From NCBI GenBank assembly GCA_021234155.1, contig JAJEKV010000032.1, positions 1,954,783-2,018,782 of the forward strand: a DNA stretch of 64,000 nt, read 5' to 3'. The translations under genes and the position numbers were made by a program. The notes under the pieces were generated by a model that saw only the letters and a program-made list of their open reading frames with translations, had not been told where the DNA came from and did no database searches. This document shows, piece by piece, positions 1-11,840 of the stretch; position 1 is the stretch's first letter; the number at the start of each line of letters is the position of its first letter. The DNA comes from Isoetes taiwanensis (lineage: Eukaryota > Streptophyta > Lycopodiopsida > Isoetales > Isoetaceae).

Positions 1-2749
1 CTAATGGTAGTAGTCATTGCTCCATCTTACCCCACTCTACAGCCATCCGTGTGCGTGCCCTAGCCTTATGACTCCTCTCTTGCCGACTAACCTGCTTTAA
101 GAGTTCACTTTTGAGTGCCTATGCGTGACTCATAAGGGAGTTCTTTCGACTCATTTCATTTGTAGACTTAGGAATTGAGGGCTTTTGGCCATTACTTGGG
201 ATAAATTTTGTATGGAGGGTATCAAATTTGCCTTTCAAACAGTCGTATATGAGGTGTTTTTAGCCACTCTCTGCACACCTTCCTTTCCCTCTGTTTCTCA
301 AAAATGTAGCATCATCCTCTGGGTCAAACTCATGCCTCATATGTGCAGTTCCTGCATGAGGAAATCGCCAAATATGTGTCTTTTCTAGGATGTAATTTTG
401 TGGGAAGTGGATCAGGAGCTTCTGATCTATTCAATTGAAATGATGTTGCAGTAGTGGTATAAAGGAAGAAGAAGTCATAGAAAAGGCTAGTTTAGATATA
501 GTACTGCTGATGGTAACTAAAACTAGTCTATAAAAAAAATGTTCTATATATACCGCAATCTTACAGCTGAATGCGGAACATACAGACATGTCATCAATGT
601 TAGTAGGTTATGCAGGAATGATCCTATAGTAAGTACTATATTAGAGGAGACTATTCAAGAAAACCCTCTTATAAGATTTTGTAGGCAATATTGAAGCAGG
701 AAGTAAAGTATAATGTTAGAGCTTCAACAAAGATATTTGTAAATAGAGGCCACAACAACTCCTTAAAGAAGCTGAAATTCACATGGGTGTGGTTTCGTCC
801 TGGTACAGTGATGTGTACTTTCTATCCGGATAACGCATAGAGGTGTCCCCCACCTTTATGACCAGTTGATAAGGACATAGGCTAACAAAAGAAGAAGAAA
901 AAATCATTTACATGGTATCCATCACTTTAGAATTTGAGTGCAATTATCCAGATTTTGGGTGCATGGAGCGCATTAGCAGATTCATTCTTTAAGCATTTGC
1001 TTTATGTGTACAATAAATTATCGGAACTATACCCAATTGCTGACACTGCAATCATTCAGCCGATCTTGAGCTTATATATATTGTCAAACTAAAGTGATAT
1101 TATTTAGCAAATGTTATGTTTTGGAAAAAAAACAACCAAAAACGCACAATCAGAAAACCTTACATGTGTCGACCACGCAGTATATGTTGTTGCAACTGGC
1201 TTCTCTTGCTCCGTAACTAAATCTTTAAGGAATTGCCTCGTAAAGGAAGGCAGAAGACTTAGAGCAACTATCTCCAATAGTTTATCTTTCTTCTTAACTA
1301 ATGCTAAAAAACAAGCCCCTTTTAATGTTCTTTTGAATGTAATATTAATTTTATGCTTTCAAACTAGATTTTTTTTGAGGTCAATTAGAGTCTTTTTTAG
1401 GTCAATTAAGGGCCGAAACTCGATGCCACGTCAAAAAGCTCGCGGCCAATGGGGAGCCGAGCTTGTACAGATTTTTTTTTACCGAGCCTTGGTTTCGCCA
1501 TTCCAGGTGTCAAGTGATAGCCCTGTATATTGTTCCCATGGTCTTTCTCAAACAGTACAGTGCGGATTATCTATCTGTCTGTCCGTCCGTCTGTTCAAAC
1601 TATCTTATTGATGATCTACGCTAACTTCTCTTCATCCCAAATAATTCAATGAAGACAAAAGAGTTTAATAGACGAGCAATAGGCAAAATTGAAAAATGAA
1701 AATGACCTACCTTGCTTGAATGCATCTGTAAGATTTAGGACATGTGTAAAATATTCATGATCATCTTGGAACCTGCATTGGCTTCTCCTTCTATTGCATG
1801 TGGATGAGTATGCAAGCAAAGCCCACATATGATTTGTGTTGAATAGCCAGAAGCATCATATCCGTACTCTAGCTTGTTCAAAAGAAGCAGAGTAGCCAAG
1901 CAGCTTATGATCTCTGTACAAATCCGGGTCCTGGTTGTTAGCTGCAACATCAACTATTGCTTTAACCTTGCAATACAATTTTCTAAATTACAGGGACACT
2001 ATAAAGCTAACAGAATCCTATGCTTTCAAGACAAATAAAATATGACCAAGAATTGTACATCGAACTACTGCTCGGATCATATCAAAGCAAGATTCATGTA
2101 TGAAGCATAAAACTCTGCATTACCATATTCAGAATTACAGGAATAATTTAAAGCTAACAGAATTCATAGCTTTCAAGAATACCTAGAAGTTCTTTCAAGC
2201 CACAATTTTCTCGCTTCCTTTCTCTCATCATTACTTCGTTTCATGCAAGCTCCCAATTTTGTCGGATATCTCTTCGATTCCTTTCAATTATTCCATTTAA
2301 GACATTAATTCCATATATTCATAGAATATTTCTTTATCTACACAACATCACATAGGGTATGCCCTTCGGGCAACCCAAAAAGATAATAATAGAGAAGGGA
2401 TTTTTTTTATTATGTTGAAGTTCATATATGTATATGGTAATTAATTATTGTCATATAATAATATTATATTATGAAAATAAGCAATAAAAAAAGTCCTCCT
2501 CCCCATTAATTGAAGAGGATGAAATTCTCTTGGTTCAAAATGTATAAGGCAAGTCCTATTCTATAACGTTTTTTTTAGGATGGCTTGTCCTGCTCGTTTA
2601 GACAATAGGTGGACATGGACACAATTTATAGGACAAAACATAAGATCAACCTCACTTTTTTCGAACATGCCAATGTTAGAGATTCTCTTTCCTAGGGATT
2701 TTGTGAAAACATCTGCAGTCATTTTAATTTGTTTTCAAATGTTCTACTA
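1..2749. other. AT-rich stretch, no gene recognised
   Basis: I see no coding region with a recognisable domain here. The longest open frame (1111-1611, plus) is rich in Ser, Phe and Cys, crosses homopolymer runs and has no motif, so I treat it as chance. A short GC hairpin, GCCCTTCGGGC, lies near 2362. The stretch at 1381-1414 matches 12448-12480 in inverted orientation. Confidence 0.5.
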
Positions 2750-3090
2750 TTAATGCGCCCTTTTGTAAAGTGAAACTAGACCTTGATGTGTTTTGCCTTT
2801 GGATGAATGCATGAATTGATTTTTATCATCTCCATTGGTTGGCTTTTTAGCTAATGATACAGTTGTGTTGCTATTCTTGGAAAGGACTGTGGTTTTGGAT
2901 TGTGTGCTGCCTATTTCATTCACGAGTCTTTGAAGCAATATACATTCTTTGCTTGCATTGCTCAAGGGCAACGATTGCTTCTTTCTTTCTTTTTTTAGCT
3001 ATAACACAATCATTCCTCCTTGCACGAGAAAAAAGAAGCCAATTTCAGACTTCTCTGGCATAATCAACATCTGCCAATCCTTGAACAAAC
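2750..3090 (-). pseudogene. Ty1/copia polyprotein remnant, C-terminal RNase H
   Basis: This minus-strand stretch is the decayed end of a copia-type retrotransposon polyprotein. It reads LSNASKECILLQRLVNEIG followed by a segment ending in LAKKP. In copia RNase H the equivalent is the block after the STEAEY motif (A..KE..WL..LL.E.G) followed by the L..NP block. The preceding block (about 3020-3090) reads FVQGLADVDYARE, like the GF.DADYAGD motif, but in another frame. Frameshifts separate the blocks, and no LTR, integrase or gag is visible nearby. The family call rests on motif order, so it is probable rather than certain. The protein cannot be functional. Confidence 0.5.
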
Positions 3091-3488
3091 AGTTTGGAAG
3101 CTGGAAGTTCAATGGTAATGAATGCCAAGATTGGAGGTTGCATAGAAGCCGCTTTAGAGCTAGCCAATGGTCACTGTGTGATGGTGATTGAGCTATATTG
3201 ATCCAATGCGAATTTCAAAGTGCATTAAGGAGTATCAAGTGAAGAACCCATTCATGGTATGATAATGCTACCTTAGAGATTAATAGATGGCTTTCTTCAT
3301 TCTATAGACTTTTGTCTCCATTTCTAGTGAAATGAAGTCTGGAGCCTACTTCATATCAACTTGTTCATCCAATTTCCTTTAGAGAAAGAACATCTATTGT
3401 CAGTGATCGAGTCCCACTTCTGCTACGAGGAATAAAACAGAGGTTAGCCTTTCTACTAGGATTTTTTTTTTTAGTTTTTTTTTTTTTT

Positions 3489-4100
3489 GACACGGAAAGT
3501 AGATATAGTGTTTATGATAAAGAATTTCTAGCTATCATTCATGCTTTGAAAGTGTGGCGACACTATCTTTTAGGGTCGACAGTTCACATTTTGACTGACC
3601 ACCAAAGCATTAGGCACATTGTTTTGCAGAAAACATTATAAGAAAGGCAATTGAAACAAGTTGCTTTTATAAAGCAATATGATTTCTTAGTGGACTATCG
3701 TCCTGGTAAAGAGAATGTTGTGGCGGATGCTTTAAGCAGATGTTATGCAGTTTGCTCTTTCTATAGCACAATCCAACCATTTGGAGGAGATGAAGCCGTT
3801 GTATGCCATTGACCATGATTATAAGGATATTTGGTTATTGGCTCAAAGTGGCAATGTATATGGATATAAGATCGTTAATGGGTTCTCATATAAAGGTCCA
3901 AAGCTATGCATTGTTCGTGGCTTTAGATCACTTATTCTTAGAAATGTCCATGATGCACCTACTGCGGGTCATTGTGGTGTGGGGGCGGCTTTGGCAAAGC
4001 TTGAACCATACTTTATTTGGCCTGGATTGCGGAGAGATGTTTTGGTTCATATTCATCATAGTTTCGGTAATATCCGTGCCTCTAGCTTCGGGTGTCAGAT
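3489..4100 (+). pseudogene. Ty3/gypsy polyprotein remnant: RNase H and integrase zinc finger
   Basis: Two adjacent retrotransposon domains are readable. From 3489 the frame gives SRYSVYDKEFLAIIHALKVW, then LTDHQSIRHI with the TDH of gypsy RNase H, then an in-frame TAA, and finally DYRPGKENVVADALSR, the standard end of the RNase H domain (about 3738). From 3745 a frame shifted by one base gives the H2C2 integrase zinc-binding region: HDAPTAGHCGVGAALAKLE and YFIWPGLRRDVLVHI (about 3950-4055). The spacing is the usual one for gypsy pol, but the stop and the frameshift make it a pseudogene. The integrase catalytic core is missing downstream of about 4075. Confidence 0.8.
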
Positions 4101-5533
4101 TACACACGTAGCAATTATGACCGTTAGCTCCCACCCTCAATTCTCGCTCAGGTGTTTTCCTCAGCGAGTTTTTCTTGAAGATCGATTGCCAGCCAAAGGG
4201 AACTTCGATTTGCTCGAGAGGCTGCCCGACTTTGTGCCAAAGGGAGTTTCGACCACAGAAAAGCTTCGATCAAGTTAAAATCGCGGAGCCTTGCCTAGTA
4301 TTTCGATTCCGCTTCACATTCTGATTTGAATTCTATGACTAGATGGCTATAAGCTCTATCACTGTCGAAAATGACTTTGAAAGCTTCGTGGTGTCGACCA
4401 AGAGCTTTGTTACACTCCAACCTGCAATGCGAGGCGAATGCGAGTCAAAAGATGCAGGAGAAATGATGTTTCTGCACATTGGAAGGCTTTGGTGGTCGGT
4501 TTTCGATCAGGCAAAGAGATATTTGTACAAGTAAGGCACGTATATACTCGAACAGATATGGCAAAAGAAAAAATAAGCAAGCGACGAACTTTCCCACGGT
4601 TAGAAGCAAATTGTGAGTATGTACTTCTATGCAATCCATATCTAAATTAGTACAGTTACTTATCCAGTTCATTCCTATTCTCGGGTTTGTGTATATGATG
4701 TGGAGAACGGTCTCTTCACTTTCGATAAGTAGTGTATTCATTGCTTTCACCAAGATATGGGCTCCTTGTTGTTGAAGGTAGCACACCGGTCGCATTTCGA
4801 GAGAAAGGGGGGTATATGGTTGGAGGTATGAATACTCTCCGCGGAGATCCAAGCTAATTGAGCTTCCATTGCCCGAAACTGTCCAGATCTATCTGCGGGG
4901 CCTCGGATGCCACTTCTATCTTATTAACCGCGAGGTAAGTTGTATGAGGAAATATTCACAACATTGAAGGAGAAGGGAGAGTCTGCGGGCATGTGAAGAT
5001 AAATTTAGGAATTGATACGTTCATTGCTTTATTCAAAGCGTCGACAATGTTAAGAAGACCTTGAAGATGTTTCTGAGTTCAGCGATCGATTGGATAGTTT
5101 TTAGATAGTCTATTTCTTGAAGGTTGGGTGCTCGACTTCCACGATGGGCTGAATCTTTTGAATGCGAGGATAAGTCGAGACCACGGTTCGGTTCAGAATG
5201 CTATATGTCACTTTTAAGTATAGGAGATGGAGATAGAATTCAATGTCAGCAATAAATCCTTGTTAGATGTATATGTTAGGTCTTCTTTAATAGTGAATTC
5301 CATGTGCGTACATCAGGAGCATAGCCATAGTCTTGAAAAGCGGGGATGTCGGCGGTTTTGGACTGCCCTGGCCCGCCACCGTGGCTGCGATTGCGACTAT
5401 GATTATTCCGGCATCGCATGACACCATTTCATAGCAAGTGGCTACTATGAACATTTTTTTAGTCTAGGGGTTTATGGGATCGGGAGAGACAATATTGCTT
5501 ATTTGAATTTCTTCTCCTTGCTAAAATCCGCTC
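4101..5533. other. no gene recognised
   Basis: After the gypsy fragment the sequence becomes unrecognisable. Short open frames exist on both strands around 4343-4852, but none has a domain or a gene-like context. A plus-strand segment at 5227-5421 encodes a few Arg/Cys-rich residues without a motif. Confidence 0.4.
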
Positions 5534-6052
5534 ATGTCCATGGAAGGCGCTAGCTCTGATATCCCACAAAATGAGGCTCTTGACAAGCGCCAGAATTCTG
5601 ACGAGGTCATAAATACTAGCGCCATGAATCCAAAGGCCGAGATAGCTATTCCCATCACAAGCCAACAGATGGACGTAGATGACACTACCCTTCTAGAAGG
5701 GTTCGGGCGAAGGCTTGGAAATGTCTTCCAGGACATTAACAATAGCATGGACGAATATTTCCAAAACCCAACAGTGTTTCCTACTCGGGTCTCCTTGTTG
5801 AGCTCCGGTAAGGTTGTTGGGGAAGGAGTTTTCCGTGAGGCCTCATGCGCCACAATATTCGGTTCGAATGATTGTATTATGGTATCGGTGGACCAGCCGG
5901 TCCTCACGGATCCAGCGTCCGATCGGTCGCCCTTAACCACCAGCGGAGGCGGTAGAGGATTACAGCTTGCGGGTCGGGTCGACTTTATCATGTGGCGAAA
6001 TGATGACATCCATGCCGAGGCGTGGAGAAATGGCCCGCCAGTTCTTGTGTAA
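5534..6052 (+). CDS. hypothetical ORF, 172 codons, unrecognised
   Basis: The frame from ATG 5534 encodes an acidic, balanced protein (SMEGASSDIPQNEALDKRQ at the start, QQMDVDDTTLLEGFGRRLG near residue 48) that looks more protein-like than the opposite strand, which is also open (5521-6294, minus). I recognise no domain. It could be a retroelement gag or ORF1 part, because it sits among retroelement debris and is followed by a second open frame, but I see no zinc knuckle or DUF4283-like core. There are no introns with clear splice sites. Treat it as an ORF of unknown status. Confidence 0.25.
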   Translation: MSMEGASSDIPQNEALDKRQNSDEVINTSAMNPKAEIAIPITSQQMDVDDTTLLEGFGRRLGNVFQDINNSMDEYFQNPTVFPTRVSLLSSGKVVGEGVFREASCATIFGSNDCIMVSVDQPVLTDPASDRSPLTTSGGGRGLQLAGRVDFIMWRNDDIHAEAWRNGPPVLV

Positions 6053-6126
6053 TGATTAATTTGGATTACATCTTTGGGACTGGGGGGAGTATGTACACAC
6101 AACAATGGTAAAATATAGCAACTCTT

Positions 6127-6657
6127 GTGGCGAGGTTGACCCGGGGGCCATGGTGCCCGATGAATTTCTTGTCGGGTTTCCCGTCTAAAGATGTTGGGGC
6201 CCAAGCGCATTCTCAAATGTTTGGCGGTGGTGGGGAAGGAGGAAGAACACGATCGAGGAGGCTTAAGGGGATCGGCGGGTTGCAAGTGCGGCAAGACCGG
6301 CGAGGATCAGGATGGAACATCGGCATCGGCGGGACCAACATGATCAACAAGATCGGGATGATCACGGGAAGCCCAATTCCGGTGGAGCAGTATTGTGAAG
6401 CCCATTTCGGCGTGGCGAAAAATCCGCGGCCCAGCAAAGCCTCTAGGCTTGTTCTAGTTGGAGACAAAGCTGAGAGAGATCGCGACCAAGGAGGCGGAAC
6501 AAGCATGGGAATAGCGGGAAGAAGGAAGGGGAGCCCGGTATTAGATATGGTGGCACGAGAAGATAAAGGGTGCTCCTCGGCATCCGGGCTTTATGGGAGA
6601 TTAGGTACTAGCGGGCACACACCCGACCTCGATCCCCAAGCTTGCCCAGCCAGCTAG
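6127..6657 (+). CDS. hypothetical Gly/Arg-rich ORF, unrecognised
   Basis: This open frame of about 176 codons begins after a stop at 6050 and is in the same orientation as the preceding ORF. It is rich in Gly, Arg and Asp (for example GGGGEGGRTRSRRLKGIGG near residue 37) and is GC-richer than its surroundings. It lacks a domain I can name, and another plus frame is partly open too. Together with 5534-6052 it may be the decayed first ORF of a retroelement. A T-rich stretch with TTATTAATATATGAG follows at about 6943 and would suit a 3' end. Confidence 0.2.
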   Translation: MARLTRGPWCPMNFLSGFPSKDVGAQAHSQMFGGGGEGGRTRSRRLKGIGGLQVRQDRRGSGWNIGIGGTNMINKIGMITGSPIPVEQYCEAHFGVAKNPRPSKASRLVLVGDKAERDRDQGGGTSMGIAGRRKGSPVLDMVAREDKGCSSASGLYGRLGTSGHTPDLDPQACPAS

Positions 6658-8029
6658 AATGGTGAGTATGAGATGGGGCCATCATTGAGGAGGAAGGAAT
6701 CAAGGAAGAAGAGGAGGGAGAGCACCGGACTATGTCCTGATGGTGGAGGAGGAGGTGAATAGAATCAAGCGAGAGGCCTTGGATATCTTGCAAGAGCAGC
6801 GGAGGGCTCATCTAGTTAGCCTCTTGAGGATAGTGTCATTTGTTGTGTGCATAGGGGCGTGTTCTTGTGCAAGACATTGACTATCGTTAGTTAGATACTT
6901 CCGTGGATGCCTCCCTTAGGAGACTTTTGTAACCCTTTTTGGTTATTAATATATGAGTGTTTTAATATTTTTTCTCTCTTTATGGTTACATTTTAGTTCT
7001 CCTTCTAATATATGTTGAGGTTACGTATTTATTTGCTATTCTATTTATTGAGGTTTGTGTATTCATTTAATAGTGTTGGCCAGGTAGCCGCGGTGTGAAA
7101 ATGACTATTCCACGATACGTGGGAAGGTCTATTCCATACTTTATGCATGAGTCTTGAAAATAATAGTTCAAACTTTTTGGAGGGTGCAATTTGCACCCCG
7201 TGACTTCTACGATCGAAATAGGCTTTATTCCTCTGTTTGTGTGGGGGCCATTTCGCCTTTTTAGTGGATACGTTAGGTCATTTTACTCAAACAACGTCTG
7301 CCGGGTGCCTATTTCACACATGCGGAAGAGAATGTTTATCTGAATTTAGAATCTACATGTATGGCAAATGGCCAAGAGCTTTCCAAATTGAAAATGTGCG
7401 GTAGATAGATGGATCACATGTATCACTTATGGTTACATCCTTATAACTAGCGGATATGCGAAATATTCTAATGTGAAATTTATAACTCATATAAGAGGCA
7501 TAGCATACATGAATGGGCGGTTCATTCACACTTCGGGCTCATCATGGCGGTGGTTGAGTGATGCTATTAAGCTCATAGGCGCAGCGTTACGGAACCCAAT
7601 CAAGGTGGATAACAACCGCGATATAACCCCGAGAGGAAGAGCGAGTTAGACCGTGAGTTACTCTATCCGACCATGGAGCAAAGGGGATACCCCTGCTTGC
7701 ATCTAACAAGATCATTAAATGTCATAGAGCAAGTAATGGAGTCTATATCTTAGGGCCGAGGAGGTAAAGGTAGACCCTTTGGAATGAGAAGATGAAAGCA
7801 GAGACATAGCAATTGGATACCATACGCATTGAATGGGCTGTACTTATATCGAACAAAATTTGACATGCCTTTATGACATTATTGGTTATATATACGAGCA
7901 TAATGTACAAAATACACATGTAAATATAATGTACATATATAGTATATATACCTAGTTTCTCTTTAAATAGCCATCTATGCCTTCATTGTCTTTGCCTCTT
8001 CCCCCTCTTTCTCTTCTCGGACATGCTCC
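6658..8029. other. no gene recognised
   Basis: Nothing with a domain is readable on either strand. A short palindromic stretch, GGGTGCAATTTGCACCCC, lies near 7181. The end of the region (7984-8040) is pyrimidine-rich and matches the start of the tandem repeat near 8320. Confidence 0.4.
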
Positions 8030-8500
8030 TTGTCTCCCTGTCTGCCAACCACTGATTTAAACCCCCCTCCACCCTGTACTATTGCATATGAAATTGCTGA
8101 ACAGTTAGCTTCATTGCAAGAAGGACTCAGTTCACAAGCTCAACAAGTCTGCCCTTGGAACCTTATAGATGATGAGTTTGTCCAAGATACTCCAGAAAGG
8201 GAAAAGGCTACATCTAAGGAAATCAATCAAGCAAAGATTGCAGTTTTGCAGGTTGAAGAAACACAAAACATGGTTGCTGATAATACAGGTCATGGCTCAT
8301 CTCTCCTACTTTGTGCTGAGTCTTTGCCTCTTTCCCCCTCTTGTCTGCTTCTTGTTTGCATGCTCCTTGCCTCCCTGTCCGCTTCTTGTTGCTCCTTGCC
8401 TCCCTGTCCGCTCCTTGTTTGCATGCTCCTTGCCTCCCTGTCTGCTCCTTGTTTGCTCCTTATTAAGTAGCTTTTTTGCTCCTTGTCTGCTCCACTAGTT
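7984..8500 (+). repeat. pyrimidine-rich tandem repeat with a displaced copy
   Basis: A unit with the core TGCTCCTTGCCTCCCTGTC is repeated imperfectly between about 8320 and 8500. It spells repeating Cys-Leu-Leu-Ala-Ser-Leu peptides if translated. A related unit beginning TTTGCCTCTTCCCCCTC occurs at about 7990-8040. Between the two lies about 270 bp that reads as open frame (8030-8310, plus: ...CTIAYEIAEQLASLQEGLS...). The repeated unit may have arisen by slippage. The intervening frame has no recognised domain. Confidence 0.55.
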
Positions 8501-8511
8501 TCTTGCAAATG

Positions 8512-9060
8512 GTAACTTTTCAAGAACATCCTGCCCAGGCTGATCAGGAATACCCGCAAGCATCGCGGCCGAGAATAAATCACGATGCACTTTTGGTGGA
8601 ATTTGTTAGCAACTTTTGGGAGCATCGGTGGCGTCACGGTCCAACCACAGAGCTTGCAAGGAAGTTGATCAACTTCATTATCGATTGCTATACTTGTCAT
8701 CTGCCTCCACTGCAGGAGATCAGTCCGAGTAATGCAAGGATGACTCTAACTGGTTTGGGACTTCTTGAACCCCCCTCAGATTTGAAAGATAGGCTAGAAC
8801 AGTTGAAGGACATGCTTTTCCATGGTTTCATGGCCTACTCTCTGGATCACTATTGGTCATTCCTACTTGTGAAAAGAATAGGATTTATATCTTTATTGAA
8901 CTTTACAACTTCCATTACAAATCTTTTGTGGATATTGGTCAGCTCTTATTCCGATCTCTTGACTTCAACATTTTGTGGCTACTGTCTTGTGGCCCCATAT
9001 GGGATACAATTCCTTGGGATACACGTGAGCTATGGCTACATAGCACACAACACATAATAC
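8512..9060 (+). pseudogene. hypothetical ORF with an internal frameshift, unrecognised
   Basis: The plus strand encodes a protein-like sequence (VEFVSNFWEHRWRHGP, then LARKLINFIIDCY, then LKDRLEQLKDMLFHGF) up to about 8850. After that the more protein-like frame is the next one (from about 8853, NRIYIFIELYNFHYKSFVDI). This suggests one former coding region with a one-base shift. I do not recognise the family. It may belong to the same mobile element as the minus-strand transposase-like stretch that follows, but no link can be shown. Confidence 0.25.
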
Positions 9061-9472
9061 GTACATATCACAGGTAAAGATACTCCATTGGAATTATGTG
9101 TATAAACTGGTATAAACCTATGATTTTCATAGAAATTAAGTATATAAGCATGTGTTTTCCGTGTAATTAAGTAACTTCTATATATTATCATGTATTATCT
9201 TGGCGAATAATTTTTCTTTTAACTTTTCGTGTAAGTGAATGATTTCTTCTACCATTTTCCATGTATTTTCTAATGTGATTGTTCTATATGTGGTCATATT
9301 GACGCTTGTAGCCCGCGATCGCGAAATCGGCTCTTCCGCAATTATTGAAGGGGCCTATTTTGCGGACCGTTCTTGAAAATACGTTCATCGGTTTAATTAT
9401 AAGCCCATATTTGCATGCCATTGGCCGCGATGCTTAATAAATGCTCATCCTATTTACTTACAATACAGCATT

Positions 9473-11840
9473 TCACACCGTGACCACTATCAAAATGATA
9501 AATAAACCACCTTTTTCTGGTAGAGACATTATCGCGAGGCTCTCAATCTGGACATAACCTTTGCCTTGCCTACATCTCATTGATCTCCACTCCCCTTGAT
9601 CGCTCAGCGGTGCGGACTTATACCAAGCTTTCCTCTTTTTTTTCATTTGGGTTTTGTCTAAACAACTTAGCAAGTGTTGACTCACTATGGTTCAGGTGAT
9701 TTCTTGACCCATTTGGACGATCCTCTGGCAAAACCATTGATACATCTCTTTGTAAGGAATTCCCAACTAAACCTCGTGTTGAGTGAAGCGGAAGAATGCA
9801 TTCTTTGCTTGCTTATGGACTTCTCCATTCCACGTGTATTCTAAATTTCTAGGCTTCCATATTCACGACAAACCACCACGCCATGTGCAAGCGAGAATAT
9901 GGACATAGTGGGTCAAATTGGCCTCACCGTCTTTGTCGAGGAAAAGACTTAGTGAAGTTTGTGATGGCCTCACGGAATTTGGCAACATCATTTTCTGCAC
10001 TACCTTTTACGCATTTCCTTCACCGGTCTGAGAAATCCTGCCATACCTTGATTTTCTTTGGTGATCTACCATGATTATTTCGATCATCCTCATTTTGCAA
10101 TAAGATCCTTGTAAGCTTCCCAAAACACGGATAAGTTCTCTTAGCGGGAGGAAAAATCCTCTTAGCCTTTTGACCACCCATCTTGGGTTTCGGGGGAACC
10201 TTCTTGGGATACCTTTGGATCTTGAAGTATTTTGTAGTGACCACCATGAAATCCCACATTAGATAGCACCTTTTCAACCTCATGCATGGCAACTTTCTTA
10301 GAGCTTTGGGGTGATTTATTTCAAACAAGCGGGATACTCATGTAAACCATCTTGTCTATATTCTCAAAGAAAACATGAAGGGTGCATATGTATACTCTTT
10401 TTAGAAATTGGCAGAAATGGCATCAAGGTTGTGTCCTTCTCTTCTCTATTTGGTGGCTCATCACGGACCGCGATGTCTAACCCGGTGAATCTCTTCTGGC
10501 TTAGAGGCGGTGAGGACAAGCATGAGTAGTCTTACCCGACACCATGCTTCATTACGTACATGCATTTTATTGTCTTCAAATCTGCGGCAAGATGCCATTC
10601 AACCTCATTACTCACCATATCCGGGGCGCAAGTTTTCTCCGATTAGTGAGGCAATCATTGTGGGGATGGGTATTTGATCAAAACCCATTTATTATCTTGT
10701 AATTTTCCTCACGGTTTTTGAAATAAACCAACCCACCAAATGTGATCTTCAGAAGCCTTTCACCAATTCCATTTCATCCAGCTTCAAAACAATTCTTAGT
10801 TTGCGGTAGCACTCTTCTACCTTCATATCATAAAATCGAACCAAAAGGCTGGAAGCATTCTACTTAAGTCTATCCGACAATTGTTATTTTCATTAAGGCG
10901 AGAAAGTATCGCAAACCCGATTTCTTCTTACCTTTGGTATAAAATGGCAATGTATCGAAATTCGCTGGTCACGATACATATCACCAAAAGCTCTTGCACT
11001 TATGCGTTTCTCGATGACCTACAAGTCCTCACACTAGTCATCCTTGGTAGTAGAATAGTTTTGATAATGCCTTGTTGTTTAAGGCCATCCGCAAGCATCG
11101 AACAAAGCAATATAAGCTTGCCTACTTATTTAACATTATCACCGCAGTTCTTGCCGATTGAGAGGGTTTTTTGTTCCCCAACTCTGCGGCGATTCTTTGC
11201 GTACTCTGGCTTTCTAAGTTGAATGTTGCCGGGGAAGCTTTAACATTCTCAATACATCATCTTTAATAACTAATTTCTTTAATAAGCGGGCAATATTAGC
11301 GAGGGTTTTCTCTTATTTTCTTGTGCAAGATTTGGATCAACAAGCTTTTTAATAGCCACGACCCTTTTTTGAGCCTCCACCCGGGGGCTAATATATTTAT
11401 GGGCGGGGTTTCTTGCCCTTTCCACGATCCCCGAGTGGAGTTGTTTTCATTAGTTTGACTTGCTTGTGATGGGGAATCATTTTCTTGCGCAACCCTCTTC
11501 ATTTCCTTCTTTGCGGTGATTTCATCTCCGTCACCAATTTTTGATTTTCTACCTCCAATTCATTGAGCTTGTGGCATTGTTGAGACATCAAGTAGTTCTT
11601 TGTTGGGCTGATTAACATCGATAAAACTTTGCAATTGAATCCATATAAGTGGTTATACATGGCACACAAGCGTGGATCAATATTACCATTAACCAAATTA
11701 TTACGGTAACCTAGTAACCCTTTTTGTCCCTTACAAGCAAATTCAATAAGGCCAGGATCGCGGTGGAAGTTTGGATGGGCTCGAGTGAAAGGATCCAAGG
11801 ATCTGGTTGCCCTTTAGCCGAGAGGTCTATATTCATGGCT
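9473..11840 (-). pseudogene. degenerate transposase-like coding stretch
   Basis: Many short minus-strand blocks in changing frames read as pieces of one former protein. From the upstream side they are NNLVNGNIDPRLCAMYNHLY and a coiled-coil-like KLNELEVENQKLVTEM (11520-11700), then ILSRLNENNNCRIDLSRMLP (about 10860), NEVEWHLAADLKTIKCMYVM (about 10570), and NLTHYVHILACTWRGGL followed by EVHKQAKNAFFRF (about 9790-9920). The order of a DLK...MK.G block before an LT.Y.HIL block resembles a family of transposon-encoded proteins known from scattered eukaryote genomes; I cannot name it. Stops and shifts occur every 100-300 bp. No termini are established. Confidence 0.35.

Noticed and set aside
1111-1611. 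166-codon open frame on the plus strand
   Set aside because: It runs through poly-A and poly-T stretches, has no domain, and its second half overlaps a dispersed repeat. Length alone is weak evidence in AT-rich DNA.
5459-5665. Minus-strand reading with LILWDIRAS, resembling the start of a LINE endonuclease (LxxWNxRG)
   Set aside because: The key Asn and Gly of the motif are absent and no further endonuclease motif follows. The plus strand is more protein-like here.
5521-6294. 257-codon open frame on the minus strand
   Set aside because: Its composition (Pro/Ser/Arg/His rich, few acidic residues) looks like the antisense of the plus-strand ORF. No domain is seen.
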